A DNA stretch of 64,000 bases from Burkholderia plantarii (GCF_001411805.1 NZ_CP007212.1:2852001-2916000), one strand, 5' to 3'. Positions 24,900 to 36,013 are shown, counted from the first letter of the stretch. Program-made: numbers and translations. The notes: generated from the letters alone by a model not told the origin.

Positions 24900-26276
24900 T
24901 CATTCAAGGCCGCGCACGCGGTCGATGGCCTGCTCGATGCGCTCCACGGCCATCACGGTGAGCCCCTCGATCGGCTGCTTGGGCGCATTGGCCTTGGGAA
25001 TCAGGGCCGTCGTGAAGCCCAGCTTGGCGGCCTCGCGCAGGCGCTCCTGGCCGCGCGGCGACGGCCGGATCTCACCGGCCAGCCCGACTTCGCCGAACAC
25101 GACCAGGCCCTTCGGCAACGCTTTGTTACGCATCGACGAATGAATCGCCAGCAGCACGGCCAGATCGGCCGCCGGCTCGGTGATCTTGACGCCGCCCACC
25201 GCGTTCAGGAACACGTCCTGGTCGAAGCAGGCGATGCCCGCGTGGCGGTGCAGCACGGCCAGCAGCATGGCCAGCCGGTTCTGCTCGAGCCCCACCGCGA
25301 GGCGGCGCGGATTCGGCACGTTGGCGGTGTCGACGAGCGCCTGCACCTCCACCAGCAGCGGCCGCGAGCCCTCCTGCGTGACCAGCACGCAGGAGCCCGG
25401 CACCACCTCCTCGTGCTGCGAGAGGAACAGCGCCGACGGGTTCGCCACGCCGCGCAGCCCGCGTTCGGTCATCGCGAACACGCCGAGTTCGTTGACCGCG
25501 CCGAAGCGGTTCTTGATCGCGCGCACCAGCCGGTACGACGAATGCGTGTCGCCCTCGAAGTAGAGCACCGTGTCGACGATGTGCTCGAGCACGCGCGGAC
25601 CGGCCAGCGCGCCCTCCTTCGTGACGTGGCCGACCATGATGATCGCGGTGCCCGACTGCTTGGCGATGCGCGTGAGCTGCGCCGCGCATTCGCGCACCTG
25701 CGCGACCGAGCCCGGCGCCGACGACAGCGCATCCGAATAGACCGTCTGGATCGAATCGATCACGGCCACGTCGGGGCGCTCCGCGTCGATCGTGGCCTGG
25801 ATCTTCTCGAGCTGGATCTCGGCCAGCAGCTTGAGGTCGGCCGCGTCGCCGCCGTGGTCGAGCAGCGCGAGCCGCTGCGCGCGCAGCGCGATCTGCGCGG
25901 CCGATTCCTCGCCGCTGATATAGAGCGCGCGCCGCTCGCTCGCGAGCTGCGCGAGCGACTGCAGCAGCAGCGTGGACTTGCCGATGCCGGGATCGCCGCC
26001 GATCAGCACCACGCCGCCCGCCACCAGTCCGCCGCCGAGCACGCGGTCGAATTCGCCGATGCCGGTCGTGAAGCGCGGCACGTCGGCCGCGTCGATGTCG
26101 GCCAGGCGCTGCACCGGCGCGCTCTTGGCGAGCGCCTGGAAGCGGTGCGTGGACGGTGTTTCGGCGGCCGATTCGACCAGCGTGTTCCAGGCATGGCAGG
26201 ACGGGCACTGGCCCTGCCATTTCGGCGACTGGCCGCCGCATTCGGTACAGACGTAAACCGTTTTCTGTTTTGCCAC
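24900..26276 (-). CDS. radA: DNA repair protein RadA
   Basis: RadA (Sms) is a RecA-like helicase that promotes branch migration in recombination. The 458-residue protein begins with a Cys4 zinc finger (CTECGGQSPKWQGQCPSC). It then has Walker A (GGDPGIGKSTLLLQ near residue 95), the RadA-specific KNRFGAVNELGVF motif, and a C-terminal Lon-protease-like domain (GGVKITEPAADLAVLLAIHS, GEVGLAGEIRP). The length is standard. It starts 10 bp after the alr stop on the same strand, so alr-radA is probably one transcript. Confidence 0.97.
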   Translation of the reverse strand: MAKQKTVYVCTECGGQSPKWQGQCPSCHAWNTLVESAAETPSTHRFQALAKSAPVQRLADIDAADVPRFTTGIGEFDRVLGGGLVAGGVVLIGGDPGIGKSTLLLQSLAQLASERRALYISGEESAAQIALRAQRLALLDHGGDAADLKLLAEIQLEKIQATIDAERPDVAVIDSIQTVYSDALSSAPGSVAQVRECAAQLTRIAKQSGTAIIMVGHVTKEGALAGPRVLEHIVDTVLYFEGDTHSSYRLVRAIKNRFGAVNELGVFAMTERGLRGVANPSALFLSQHEEVVPGSCVLVTQEGSRPLLVEVQALVDTANVPNPRRLAVGLEQNRLAMLLAVLHRHAGIACFDQDVFLNAVGGVKITEPAADLAVLLAIHSSMRNKALPKGLVVFGEVGLAGEIRPSPRGQERLREAAKLGFTTALIPKANAPKQPIEGLTVMAVERIEQAIDRVRGLE

Positions 26277-26286
26277 GAACCCGTCC

Positions 26287-27357
26287 TTATTCCGCGCGAA
26301 CCGGCACGCGCGGGGCGACCGCGCACATCAGCTCGTAGCCCACCGTCGCGCAGTGCGCGGCCACGTCGTCGACCGGCAGCGTGCGGCCCCAGAGCTCGAC
26401 GCGCGCGCCGATCCCGGCCTGCGGCACCGGCGTCAGGTCGACCGTGATCATGTCCATCGAGACGCGTCCGACGATCCGCGTGCGCACGCCGTCGACCAGC
26501 ACCGGCGTGCCTTCCGGCGCGATCCGCGGATAGCCGTCGGCGTAGCCGCAGGCCACCACGCCGATCCGCATCGCCTGCGTGGCGACGAACGCGCCGCCGT
26601 AGCCGACCGCGTCGCCCGGCTTGATCGACTGCACCGCGATCAGCTCGGAGGCGAGCGTCATGGCCGGCTGCAGGCCCGCGTCGGCGATGTCGGCCGCGCG
26701 CCCCGAGGGCGACGCGCCGTACAGCAGGATGCCGGGGCGCACCCAGTCGTGGTGGGTTTCGGCGTGCCACATCACGGCGGCCGAGTTCGCCAGGCTGCGC
26801 GCGCCGGCGATGCCTTCGGCGCCGCGCTCGAACGCGGCCATCTGCGCGGCCACGCCGCGCTCGCCGTCGGCATCGGCGAAATGCGTCATCAGCGTGATCT
26901 GGCCGATCCCGGGACAGGTCCGCGCGCGCTCCCAGGCCGCGCGGTACTTGTCGACCGAATAGCCGAGCCGGTTCATGCCGCTGTTCATCTTCAGGAGGAT
27001 GTTGACCGGCTTCGACAGGCGCGCCGTCTCGAGCATCCGCAGCTGGTCGTCGTTATGCACCGCGGTGGTGAGGCTGTAGCGGTCGATCACGTCCACGTCG
27101 GTCGAGCGGAAGAAGCCCTCGAGCAGCAGGATCGGCCCAGCCCAGCCCAGTTCGCGCAGGCGCACCGCCTCGTCCACGTCGAGCAGGCCGAAGCCGTCGG
27201 TGCCGCGCAGCCCGGGGAACGCGCGTGCGAGGCCGTGCCCGTATGCGTTGGCCTTGACGACCGCCCAGACCTTCGATCGGGGGGCGAAACGGCGGGCGGC
27301 CGCAAGATTGTTAACGAGTGCGGCGGTGTGAATCGTGGCGGAAATCGGGCGCGGCAT
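26287..27357 (-). CDS. alr: Alanine racemase
   Basis: This 356-residue PLP enzyme interconverts L- and D-alanine for peptidoglycan. The Schiff-base Lys lies in [11 protein letters not shown] near residue 34, and the catalytic Tyr lies in the conserved CGYADGYPR motif near 250. The C-terminal beta domain ([20 protein letters not shown]) is complete. The upstream start at 27357 gives [14 protein letters not shown], typical of the family. It is divergent from lplT across a 212-bp gap. radA follows 10 bp downstream. Confidence 0.96.
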   Translation of the reverse strand: MPRPISATIHTAALVNNLAAARRFAPRSKVWAVVKANAYGHGLARAFPGLRGTDGFGLLDVDEAVRLRELGWAGPILLLEGFFRSTDVDVIDRYSLTTAVHNDDQLRMLETARLSKPVNILLKMNSGMNRLGYSVDKYRAAWERARTCPGIGQITLMTHFADADGERGVAAQMAAFERGAEGIAGARSLANSAAVMWHAETHHDWVRPGILLYGASPSGRAADIADAGLQPAMTLASELIAVQSIKPGDAVGYGGAFVATQAMRIGVVACGYADGYPRIAPEGTPVLVDGVRTRIVGRVSMDMITVDLTPVPQAGIGARVELWGRTLPVDDVAAHCATVGYELMCAVAPRVPVRAE

Positions 27358-27474
27358 AAGGAAATGTCATAAAGACGCAGGCGAATCAGCAGCTTACCGC
27401 ACCTCGTGGGCTCGGTGCCGCGAGCAGCAAGGAGCGATCGGGGATTCTTGCTAGTCGGATTTGACGTATTTTCG

Positions 27475-27483
27475 TGATATAAA
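27475..27483 (+). promoter_or_regulatory. Extended -10 element upstream of lplT
   Basis: TGATATAAA gives a TGn motif joined to a TATAAA -10 (27478-27483) with no good -35 at the expected place. It would give a leader of about 80 nt to the lplT ATG at 27570. Confidence 0.45.
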
Positions 27484-27569
27484 GCCGTGCGCACAACCTA
27501 TTTTGCACGGGATCAGTCCGATTGCACGGCCCCTGCGGCCGAGCCGCAGCGAGGAAAGCATCGCTTCAG

Positions 27570-28877
27570 ATGAAAAAAGGTTTTTACTCCATCATGGCCG
27601 CGCAGTTTTTCTCTTCGCTGGCCGACAGTGCGCTTCTCATCGCCGCCATCGCCCTGCTGAAAGATCTGCATGCGCCGAACTGGATGATTCCGCTGCTCAA
27701 GCTGTTCTTCGTCCTGTCCTACGTCGTCCTGGCCGCTTTCGTGGGCGCCTTCGCCGATTCGCGTCCGAAGGGGCGGGTGATGTTCATCACCAACTCGATC
27801 AAGGTGGTCGGCTGCCTGATCATGCTGCTCGGCGCGCATCCGCTGATCGCCTACGGCATCGTCGGCTTCGGCGCGGCCGCCTATTCGCCGGCCAAGTACG
27901 GGATCCTCACCGAGCTGCTGCCGCCCGACCGGCTGGTGGCCGCCAACGGCTGGATCGAGGGCACCACGGTCGGCTCGATCATCCTCGGCACGGTGCTCGG
28001 CGGCGCGCTGATCAGCCCGCACCTCGCCTCGCACGTCATCAAGTACACCCCGCCCTGGGTCAACACGCCGGCCGAAGCCGCGATGCTGGTGATCATGGCG
28101 ATCTACGTGGTGGCGGCGCTGTTCAACCTGCGCATCCCCGATACCGGCGCGCGCTATCCGCGCCAGCAGCACGGCGTGCTGCGCCTCGTCACCGATTTCG
28201 CCGACTGTTTCGTGGTGCTGTGGCGCGACAAGCTCGGCCAGATCTCGCTGGCGGTCACCACGCTGTTCTGGGGCGCCGGCGCGACGCTGCAGTTCATCGT
28301 GCTGAAGTGGGCCGAGGTCTCGCTCGGCATGTCGCTGTCCGAGGGCGCGATCCTGCAGGCGGTGGTGGCGCTCGGCGTGGCCGGCGGCGCGATGGCCGCG
28401 GCCAGCAAGATCCCGCTCAAGAAATCGCTGAAGGTGCTGCCGGTCGGCATCATGATGGGCATCGCCGTGATGCTGATGGCGTTCTATACGCGCGACCTGC
28501 TGCCGGCCAAATGGGTGCTGCACGTCTGGCACATCCGGATCCCCTGCTACCTGGTGGTCGCCTACGTGTTCCTGATGATCGTCGGCGCGCTGTCCGGCTT
28601 CTTCGTGGTGCCGATGAACGCGCTGCTGCAGCACCGCGGCCACGTGCTGCTGTCGGCCGGCCACTCGATCGCCGTGCAGAACTTCAACGAGAACCTGTCG
28701 GTGCTCGTGATGCTGTGTCTCTACGCGATGCTGGTCTGGCTCGACGTGCCGGTCGGCATCGTGATCGTGCTGTTCGGCACCTTCGTGTGCCTGACGATGT
28801 GGCTCGTGATGCGCCGCCACCTCGCCAACCAGCGGCAATTCGATTCCGTCGCGCTGATCGGCGAAACCCGCCACTGA
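27570..28877 (+). CDS. lplT: Lysophospholipid transporter LplT
   Basis: This 435-residue major-facilitator-type inner-membrane protein has about twelve hydrophobic segments. E. coli LplT flips lysophospholipids inward for re-acylation by Aas. The start MKKGFYSIMAAQFFSSLADSA and the segments GFGAAAYSPAKYGILTELLPP and NGWIEGTTVGSIILGTVLGG match that family. No aas gene follows in this window; thiD lies 145 bp downstream. I chose 27570 because the upstream in-frame ATG (27522) adds a polar stretch without family character. Confidence 0.9.
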   Translation: MKKGFYSIMAAQFFSSLADSALLIAAIALLKDLHAPNWMIPLLKLFFVLSYVVLAAFVGAFADSRPKGRVMFITNSIKVVGCLIMLLGAHPLIAYGIVGFGAAAYSPAKYGILTELLPPDRLVAANGWIEGTTVGSIILGTVLGGALISPHLASHVIKYTPPWVNTPAEAAMLVIMAIYVVAALFNLRIPDTGARYPRQQHGVLRLVTDFADCFVVLWRDKLGQISLAVTTLFWGAGATLQFIVLKWAEVSLGMSLSEGAILQAVVALGVAGGAMAAASKIPLKKSLKVLPVGIMMGIAVMLMAFYTRDLLPAKWVLHVWHIRIPCYLVVAYVFLMIVGALSGFFVVPMNALLQHRGHVLLSAGHSIAVQNFNENLSVLVMLCLYAMLVWLDVPVGIVIVLFGTFVCLTMWLVMRRHLANQRQFDSVALIGETRH

Positions 28878-29022
28878 GGCGCGGCACCCAGCCCCGGCCG
28901 GGCGGCGAGGCCGCGCGCCGGGCCGCCCCGATCCGCCGCTGCCCGGCTCGATCGGCCCGTCCGGACCCCGTCCGGCCTTGTGCGTTTCCGATACGCCGGC
29001 CCGCGCGGCCGGCCCCTGCACG

Positions 29023-29832
29023 ATGACCCGATCCATTCCCAATGCGCTGACCATCGCCGGCTCCGACTCGGGCGGCGGCGCCGGCATCCAGGCCGACCTG
29101 AAGGCCTTCTCCGCGCTCGGCGCCTACGGCGCGAGCGTGATCACCGCGCTGACCGCGCAGAACACGCGCGGCGTCACGGCCGTGCATGCGCCCGAGGCCG
29201 GTTTCGTGCGCGCCCAGCTCGACGCCGTGTTCGACGACATCCGGATCGACGCCGTGAAGATCGGCATGCTGGCCAACGCCTCGATCGTCGACGCGGTGGC
29301 GGCGGCGCTCGAGCGGTACGCGCCGCCGTTCGTCGTGCTCGACACGGTGATGATTTCGAAAAGCCGGCACGCGCTGCTCGCGCCCGACGCGGTGGCCGCG
29401 CTGCGCGACACGCTGCTGCCGCGTGCGGACCTGGTCACGCCGAACCTGCCCGAGGCGGCCGCCCTGCTCGGCTGCGACGAGGCGGCGAACGAGGCCGAGA
29501 TGGTCGAACAGGGGCGCGCGCTCGTCGCGCGCGGCGCGCGCGCCGTGCTGATGAAGGGCGGCCATCTGGCGGGCGCCGCCGACTGCCCCGACTGGCTGAT
29601 CCGCGCCGACGGCGAACTGCGCATCGGCGGCGAGCGGATCGCCGTCACGCATACGCACGGCACCGGCTGCACGCTGTCGGCCGCGATCGCGGCGCTGCGG
29701 CCGCAGCGCGCCGATCTGGCGACGGCCGTGGCCGACGCGAAACGCTATCTGGCCGAGGCGATCGCCGCAAGTACGCGGCTCGAGGTCGGACACGGCATCG
29801 GGCCGGTCCATCATTTTCATCGGTGGTGGTGA
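29023..29832 (+). CDS. thiD: HMP / HMP-phosphate kinase
   Basis: ThiD phosphorylates hydroxymethylpyrimidine twice in thiamine synthesis. The 269-residue ribokinase-fold protein has the N-terminal AGSDSGGGAGIQADLKAF, the DTVMISKSRHALL stretch and the C-terminal THGTGCTLSAAIAA anion-hole motif with its catalytic Cys/Gly loop. The ATG at 29023 (MTRSIPNALTIAGSD) is the family start. The frame's upstream ATG at 28978 is not supported. No other thi gene is in the window. Confidence 0.95.
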   Translation: MTRSIPNALTIAGSDSGGGAGIQADLKAFSALGAYGASVITALTAQNTRGVTAVHAPEAGFVRAQLDAVFDDIRIDAVKIGMLANASIVDAVAAALERYAPPFVVLDTVMISKSRHALLAPDAVAALRDTLLPRADLVTPNLPEAAALLGCDEAANEAEMVEQGRALVARGARAVLMKGGHLAGAADCPDWLIRADGELRIGGERIAVTHTHGTGCTLSAAIAALRPQRADLATAVADAKRYLAEAIAASTRLEVGHGIGPVHHFHRWW

Positions 29833-30073
29833 GCGGCGCGTGAGGTGCTGTACCGCGCCGCCGCGGCGGGCGGGGTCGGTCGACGCGGCCGCTACCGGGC
29901 CGGCGGCGAACCCGGCGTCAGGCGGGATCGAGCTTTACCGCGCTGCGGCGGGTGAGCGGAATCCATGGCGACCGGCAAGGCTCGCACCGTCCGTCCGGGT
30001 TATCTCCATCCCGTCCGATGGCCCATCGCCCGATGCCCGAGGCGGCCGCGACGGCGACGCCACCTTGAGCTCA

Positions 30074-31033
30074 TCAGCGCCCCGGCGCCGCGAACGCGAG
30101 CGCACGCACCGGCCAATCGTCATCGACGATGAAACCGCGCAGCGTCTCGTGCCAGGCGCCGTCCTCGCCGCGCCTGACGGCCGCCACCAGCAATGGCGCC
30201 GCGCGCGCCAGCACCGCCTCGAACAGCGCCGCCGCGTCGAGCGGGTCGAGCGCGCCGCCCTCGCCTTCGACGAAGCGCCGCGGCGCGAGCCACGCGAGCC
30301 GCGGCAGCACCACCCAGCGCGTGCCGGCCGGCTGCCGCGCCGCCAGATCCGGCCAGTCGCCACGCGGGATCCAGAAGCCTCGCGAATGCGCGGGATCGAG
30401 CGCGGCGGGCACCCTCACGGCGGCACCATCGCGATAGAACAGCCAGCCCTTCACGAGCATGCGCGCGGCCCATGGCCCTGGCTGGCCGGCGAACGCGAAC
30501 TCGTCGCGCGCGCTCAGGCGCAGCTGGTGATCGACGAGCCGGCGATATTTGAGGTCGAAGCGATCGGCGAGATTCGGGCCGACGTAGTCGCGCAGCGCGG
30601 CCGTGCCGTCCGGCGCGGCGCACAGATAGCATTTGACGGCGAGTTCCCAGTGCAGGCGCTCGCCGTCGGGCGCGACCAGCAGGAAGTCGCATTCGCCAAG
30701 CGTGCGGCCGCTCACGCGCACCGGCAGGTTCGCGGCGACCAGCGTCCAGGCCGGCGCCTGCGCGGCGAAGAATTCGAGCAGCGTCTCGGCGTAGCGGCCG
30801 AGCCGGGTCGGCCGTGCCGCGTCGAGGACGGCGGCCAGCGGCGCCGGATCGGCATCGAGCGCGGCCAGCCACGCGGCGATCCGCGCCGCCTCGCCGGGGC
30901 CGCGCCAGGGGCGTGCGAGCGGCGCCTCGGCCGAGGCGGCCAGCAGGTCGGCGCTGGCCAGCAGCCAGCCGAGATCGCGCACCGCCGTGTCGCGCAGCCC
31001 GCCCCACGGTACGGACTGCGCGACGGCCGTCAT
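30074..31033 (-). CDS. DUF1853 family protein
   Basis: This 319-residue protein of unknown function fits the DUF1853 family. Recognisable features are HWELAVKCYLC in the middle, LSARDEFAFAG, ARMLVKGWLFYRDG and the RWVVLPRLAWLAPRR segment near the C-terminus. The ATG at 31033 overlaps the uracil-DNA glycosylase stop in an ATGA. That makes it the last gene of the tsaB-rimI-UDG unit and suggests coupled expression. The E-L-A-V-K and related charged residues recall nuclease-like cores, but I cannot assign an activity. Confidence 0.85.
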   Translation of the reverse strand: MTAVAQSVPWGGLRDTAVRDLGWLLASADLLAASAEAPLARPWRGPGEAARIAAWLAALDADPAPLAAVLDAARPTRLGRYAETLLEFFAAQAPAWTLVAANLPVRVSGRTLGECDFLLVAPDGERLHWELAVKCYLCAAPDGTAALRDYVGPNLADRFDLKYRRLVDHQLRLSARDEFAFAGQPGPWAARMLVKGWLFYRDGAAVRVPAALDPAHSRGFWIPRGDWPDLAARQPAGTRWVVLPRLAWLAPRRFVEGEGGALDPLDAAALFEAVLARAAPLLVAAVRRGEDGAWHETLRGFIVDDDWPVRALAFAAPGR

Positions 31034-32187
31034 GCGTCGCCCGCCGGGTTCCCCTTGCCGCCGAAGGTATCGCGCGCGAGGCACAGATCGGCCCACGCCT
31101 TCGCCTTGTCGGGCAGGCTGCGCAGCAGGTAGGCCGGATGGTAGGACACCACCACCGGCACGCCTTCGTAATGATGGATGCGGCCGCGCATCGAGGCGAT
31201 GCTCCCGGTGGACTTCAGCAGCGTCTGCGCGGCGAAGCGGCCCATCGCGACGATCAGCTTCGGCTTCACGAGCTCGACCTGACGCTGCAGGTAGGGCTCG
31301 CAGCGCGCCACTTCGTCGGGCTCGGGATTGCGGTTGCCGGGTGGGCGGCACTTGATCACGTTCGCGATGTAGACGTTCTCGCCGCGCTTGAGCGACAGCG
31401 CATGCAGCATGCTGTCGAGCAGCTTGCCGGCCTGGCCGACGAACGGCTCGCCCTGCTTGTCCTCGTTCTCGCCGGGCGCCTCGCCGATCAGCATCCAGTC
31501 GGCCTCGCGGTCCCCGACGCCGAACACGGTCTGGGTGCGCTTCTCGCAAAGCCGGCAGCGCTGGCATCCGGCGACGCGCGCCTCCAGTTCGTCCCAGCCG
31601 AGCCCGGCCACGGGCGAGCGCGCGACGACCGGCTCCATCGGCTCGAACTCGTGGCCGGCATCGGACACGGGCACCAGGTCGAACCACGACGGATCGTCGT
31701 CGGGCGGCATGTCGTTCGCCGCGTCGACGGGAGCGGCCGTGTCGGGGCGGGCCTCATGCTCGCGTGCGGCCGACGCCGGTGCGCCGGCGCGCCCGGCAGC
31801 CGGTTCGCGTGCAGCTTGCACCGGCGCGGGATCCGTCTCGACCACTGCGTCGACTGAGGCGGCACGCGTCCCGGCGTTCGCCGGCGCGCCGCGCGGCGGC
31901 GAGGCCTCACGCGCCACCATGCCGGCCGGCGGCACCGGCGCCTCGGCCACGCCGCGACCTGCCGGCGCGACCGGCCGCGCCATGCCGGCATCCGGCATCG
32001 GCCGCTGCCCGACGGCGTCCGCCGTGTGCGCGAGCGCGGCGCCCGACACCGGGCCGGCCGCGGCATGCGCGTCGTGGTCGGCCAGCGCCACCCCGCCCTC
32101 GGCCGCCGGCGCGCCGGCGGCAGCGCCACGCCGCACCCAAAGCGGCCCCAGGCCCATTTCATCGAGTGCCGAGTCAAGCCAGCTCAT
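31030..32187 (-). CDS. Uracil-DNA glycosylase, family 4-type, with long N-terminal linker
   Basis: The C-terminal 190 residues form a complete iron-sulfur uracil-DNA glycosylase that removes uracil from DNA. Cys ligands occur in VAGCQRCRLCEKR and in NVIKCRPPGNRNPEPDEVARCEPY. Active-site motifs are GEAPGENEDKQGEPFVGQAG and SYHPAYLLRS. Ahead of it lie about 190 low-complexity Ala/Pro/Gly/Arg residues with a short conserved-looking start (MSWLDSALDEMGLGPLWVRR). The start overlaps the rimI end by 14 bp. Tail-like linkers of this kind are known in beta-proteobacterial members of the family. Confidence 0.9.
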   Translation of the reverse strand: MSWLDSALDEMGLGPLWVRRGAAAGAPAAEGGVALADHDAHAAAGPVSGAALAHTADAVGQRPMPDAGMARPVAPAGRGVAEAPVPPAGMVAREASPPRGAPANAGTRAASVDAVVETDPAPVQAAREPAAGRAGAPASAAREHEARPDTAAPVDAANDMPPDDDPSWFDLVPVSDAGHEFEPMEPVVARSPVAGLGWDELEARVAGCQRCRLCEKRTQTVFGVGDREADWMLIGEAPGENEDKQGEPFVGQAGKLLDSMLHALSLKRGENVYIANVIKCRPPGNRNPEPDEVARCEPYLQRQVELVKPKLIVAMGRFAAQTLLKSTGSIASMRGRIHHYEGVPVVVSYHPAYLLRSLPDKAKAWADLCLARDTFGGKGNPAGDA

Positions 32188-32671
32188 GCGCGCCTCCTTG
32201 CGAATTCAGCGACAGCCGCATCACGATCGCGTCCTCGCGCATCCGATGCTTCGCCGGGTAGTAGTTCTTGCGGCGGCCAATGATCTCGAAGCCGAAGCGC
32301 TCGTACAGCTCGATCGCGCGCGGGTTCGAAGGCCGCACCTCGAGCAGCACGCCCACCAGCCGCTCGACCCGCGTGAGTCGCACCGCCTCGCGCAGCAGCG
32401 CGAGCCCGCAGCCGGCGCGCTGCGCGGCGGGCGCCACGCACAGGTTCAGCAGATGCATCTCGTCGACCACCGGCATCAGCACGCAGTAGCCGATCAGCGT
32501 CCCCGTCACGTGCCGCATGCAGACGCCGAAATAGCCGTTGCGCAGCGAATCCTCGAAGTTGCCGCGCGACCACGGAAATTCGTAGGCGACCTTCTCGATC
32601 GCGACCACCTCGTCGAGGTCGGCGTCGGTCATCGGCGCGAGATAACGGTCGGTCATCAGCACGCCGCTCAT
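32174..32671 (-). CDS. rimI: Ribosomal protein S18-alanine N-acetyltransferase
   Basis: RimI acetylates the N-terminal Ala of ribosomal protein S18. The 165-residue GNAT protein has VAIEKVAYEFPWSRGNFEDSL at its N-terminus, the acetyl-CoA loop CVAPAAQRAGCG, and the C-terminal SNPRAIELYERFGFEIIGRRKNYY with the catalytic Tyr region. It overlaps tsaB by four bases (ATGA at 32668-32671) and the UDG gene by 14. The tsaB-rimI pairing is widespread in proteobacteria. Confidence 0.93.
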   Translation of the reverse strand: MSGVLMTDRYLAPMTDADLDEVVAIEKVAYEFPWSRGNFEDSLRNGYFGVCMRHVTGTLIGYCVLMPVVDEMHLLNLCVAPAAQRAGCGLALLREAVRLTRVERLVGVLLEVRPSNPRAIELYERFGFEIIGRRKNYYPAKHRMREDAIVMRLSLNSQGGAHELA

Positions 32672-33477
32672 CGGCCGCTCCCCTTGTCCTTCGCCGTCCC
32701 CCCGGCCTTCTCGGCACCCTTGGCAAGCGCGCGCGCGGCGAGCCGCTCGGCGGTGGTCTGCGCGACCTTGTTGCGGACGTACTCGGGGGCCGCCTGGTCG
32801 GCCGGCACGGTGCGGCCGGCGCGAAACGCGCGCATCGCGACGTGGGCGAGCGGCACGGCGTGCGGCAGCGCGGCGGCGTCGACGAACGCGGCGCGCGCGG
32901 CGGCCGGCAGCCGCTCACCGAACGCGGCGGCGGCATTGCCGGCCAGCACGAACGCGGCGTCCGGCACCACCAGCGCCGCCGGCGCGTCGAGCGAGGCCGG
33001 CTGCAACACCTGCCAGTCGGCGGCGGCGTCATCCCACGCGTAGTCGGCCCAGTAGGCTTCGTCCATGCGCGCGTCGAGCGCGGCGAGCACGCGCGCGGGC
33101 GGCTCGCGGCCGGCGGCGAGCGCGTTGAGCCGCGCATGCTCGGCGCAGGCCAGCAGCGTGCCGACCGGCACCACCGGCAGGTCGCGGCCGAACGCGAGCC
33201 CCTGCGCGACGCCGGTGGCGGTGCGCAAACCGGTGAACGAGCCGGGGCCGGCGCCGAACGCGATCGCGATGCAATCGGCCAGCGTGCAGCCGGCTTCGTC
33301 GAGCAGCTCGCGCACGGCGGGCAGCACGCGCGTGCTGGAGACGGCACCCGTCTCGTCGTGGCGGAACCAGACGCGCGGCGCGGCGGAGGAAGCGTCCGCC
33401 CCGGCGGACGCGGCGATGAGGGCGACCGAGCAGAATTCGGTCGAGGTGTCGATGGCGAGGAGCACGTTTTGCGTCAT
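32668..33477 (-). CDS. tsaB: tRNA threonylcarbamoyladenosine synthesis protein TsaB
   Basis: TsaB is the non-catalytic partner of TsaD in adding t6A to tRNA position 37. The 269-residue ASKHA-fold protein begins MTQNVLLAIDTSTEFCSVAL. It continues with the central FGAGPGSFTGLRTATGVAQGLAF and then PVVPVGTLLACAE, all hallmark TsaB stretches. The C-terminal half is divergent and Ala-rich. I chose the ATG at 33477; upstream ATGs in the frame extend into the ACBP promoter region. It is the first gene of an overlapping unit tsaB-rimI-UDG-DUF1853. Confidence 0.92.
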   Translation of the reverse strand: MTQNVLLAIDTSTEFCSVALIAASAGADASSAAPRVWFRHDETGAVSSTRVLPAVRELLDEAGCTLADCIAIAFGAGPGSFTGLRTATGVAQGLAFGRDLPVVPVGTLLACAEHARLNALAAGREPPARVLAALDARMDEAYWADYAWDDAAADWQVLQPASLDAPAALVVPDAAFVLAGNAAAAFGERLPAAARAAFVDAAALPHAVPLAHVAMRAFRAGRTVPADQAAPEYVRNKVAQTTAERLAARALAKGAEKAGGTAKDKGSGR

Positions 33478-33632
33478 GGCCGACATTGTAATGCGGCACC
33501 TCGCCGTACCGGATCTTTCCGGCGGCCGGCACCGCGCGCGCGGCGCCGGCGCGGTTTGGAAGAAACGCTCGACCCGCCCGGCGGCGGCGCTTGCTACCAT
33601 CTGCCGACCTGAAAACCCCTCGGAGACACCCG

Positions 33633-33902
33633 ATGAGCGACATCACCGCCCAGTTCAACCAAGCGCAGGAAGACGTCAAGCAACTGTCCGAGCGCCCGGG
33701 CAACCTGACGCTGCTGCGCCTCTACGCGCTCTTCAAGCAGGGCACCGAAGGCGACGCGCACGGCGACAAGCCCGGCTTCGCCGACATCGTCGGCAAGTAC
33801 AAGTACGACGCCTGGGCGGCCCTCAAGGGCACCCCGCAGGAAACCGCGCAGCAGCAGTACGTCGAACTGGTCGAATCGCTGAAGAACGGCACCGCGTCCT
33901 GA
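33633..33902 (+). CDS. Acyl-CoA-binding protein
   Basis: This 89-residue four-helix protein binds long-chain acyl-CoA esters. It has DITAQFNQAQEDVKQLSERP, the LLRLYALFKQGTEGD stretch, the conserved KYDAWAALKGTPQETAQQQY core and Lys/Tyr residues that contact CoA. I chose the ATG at 33633 because MSDITAQFNQ is the family start. It is divergent from tsaB. ACBPs are common in eukaryotes and patchy in bacteria, but they do occur in Burkholderia. Confidence 0.92.
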   Translation: MSDITAQFNQAQEDVKQLSERPGNLTLLRLYALFKQGTEGDAHGDKPGFADIVGKYKYDAWAALKGTPQETAQQQYVELVESLKNGTAS

Positions 33903-34362
33903 TCCGCCGGGGGCGCCGCGCGCGGCGCCCGGCCGAAACGGCCATCCGAAACGTTACGAAACGTGTCGAACCCGTCGCCATTTCGCCGGCATTTCCGCAA
34001 AACGATGCGACAAAAAGTGGCGCGGCGCAGCAAATCCCGCTACAATGCCGTTTGCGTCACCGCACCGGCCGGCCAGCAGGCCCCACCGCCTGACGTCTAG
34101 TACGTTTCGCTCCAATCCAGTTTAGAACCTGTCCCCTCCTGCCTCTCTGGGTATTCGCGCCCTTCAAGTATCAGGCTGGCGGCAAGCGTGACCGATGGTC
34201 GGTACGCGCCGCATCCGAAACAGCTTCTAACAGCACCCGTGAGTGAGTCCGCGTTTCCAGAACGCGGACGTCTGTCACGTTCCCGATTTGCTCGATGCAT
34301 CCGTCGACTTGGGCATGCACGATTGGCGCCGACGTTTCACCCACCGTGTTTCAAGGATTGAT
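33903..34362 (+). promoter_or_regulatory. 460-bp gap: rhlE promoter and long leader
   Basis: No convincing gene is present. A TACAAT -10-like hexamer at 34041-34046 (in GCTACAATG) is the best promoter signal, with a weak -35. It would give rhlE a leader of about 310 nt. The stretch 34085-34300 is less GC-rich than the rest, and I see no strong fold or repeat in it. Confidence 0.4.
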
Positions 34363-35955
<1,593 letters not shown>

Positions 35956-35976
35956 TCCGGCTGCCTGATCGCGCAA

Positions 35977-36006
35977 GGATCGCCAGCCGCGCGCGGCTGG
36001 CGATCC
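35977..36006 (+). repeat. 30-bp perfect inverted repeat after rhlE
   Basis: GGATCGCCAGCCGCG reads to its exact complement with no loop bases, giving a 15-bp arm on each side. It lies 21 bp after the rhlE stop and 7 bp before the terminator. Confidence 0.75.
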
Positions 36007-36013
36007 ACGAAGA

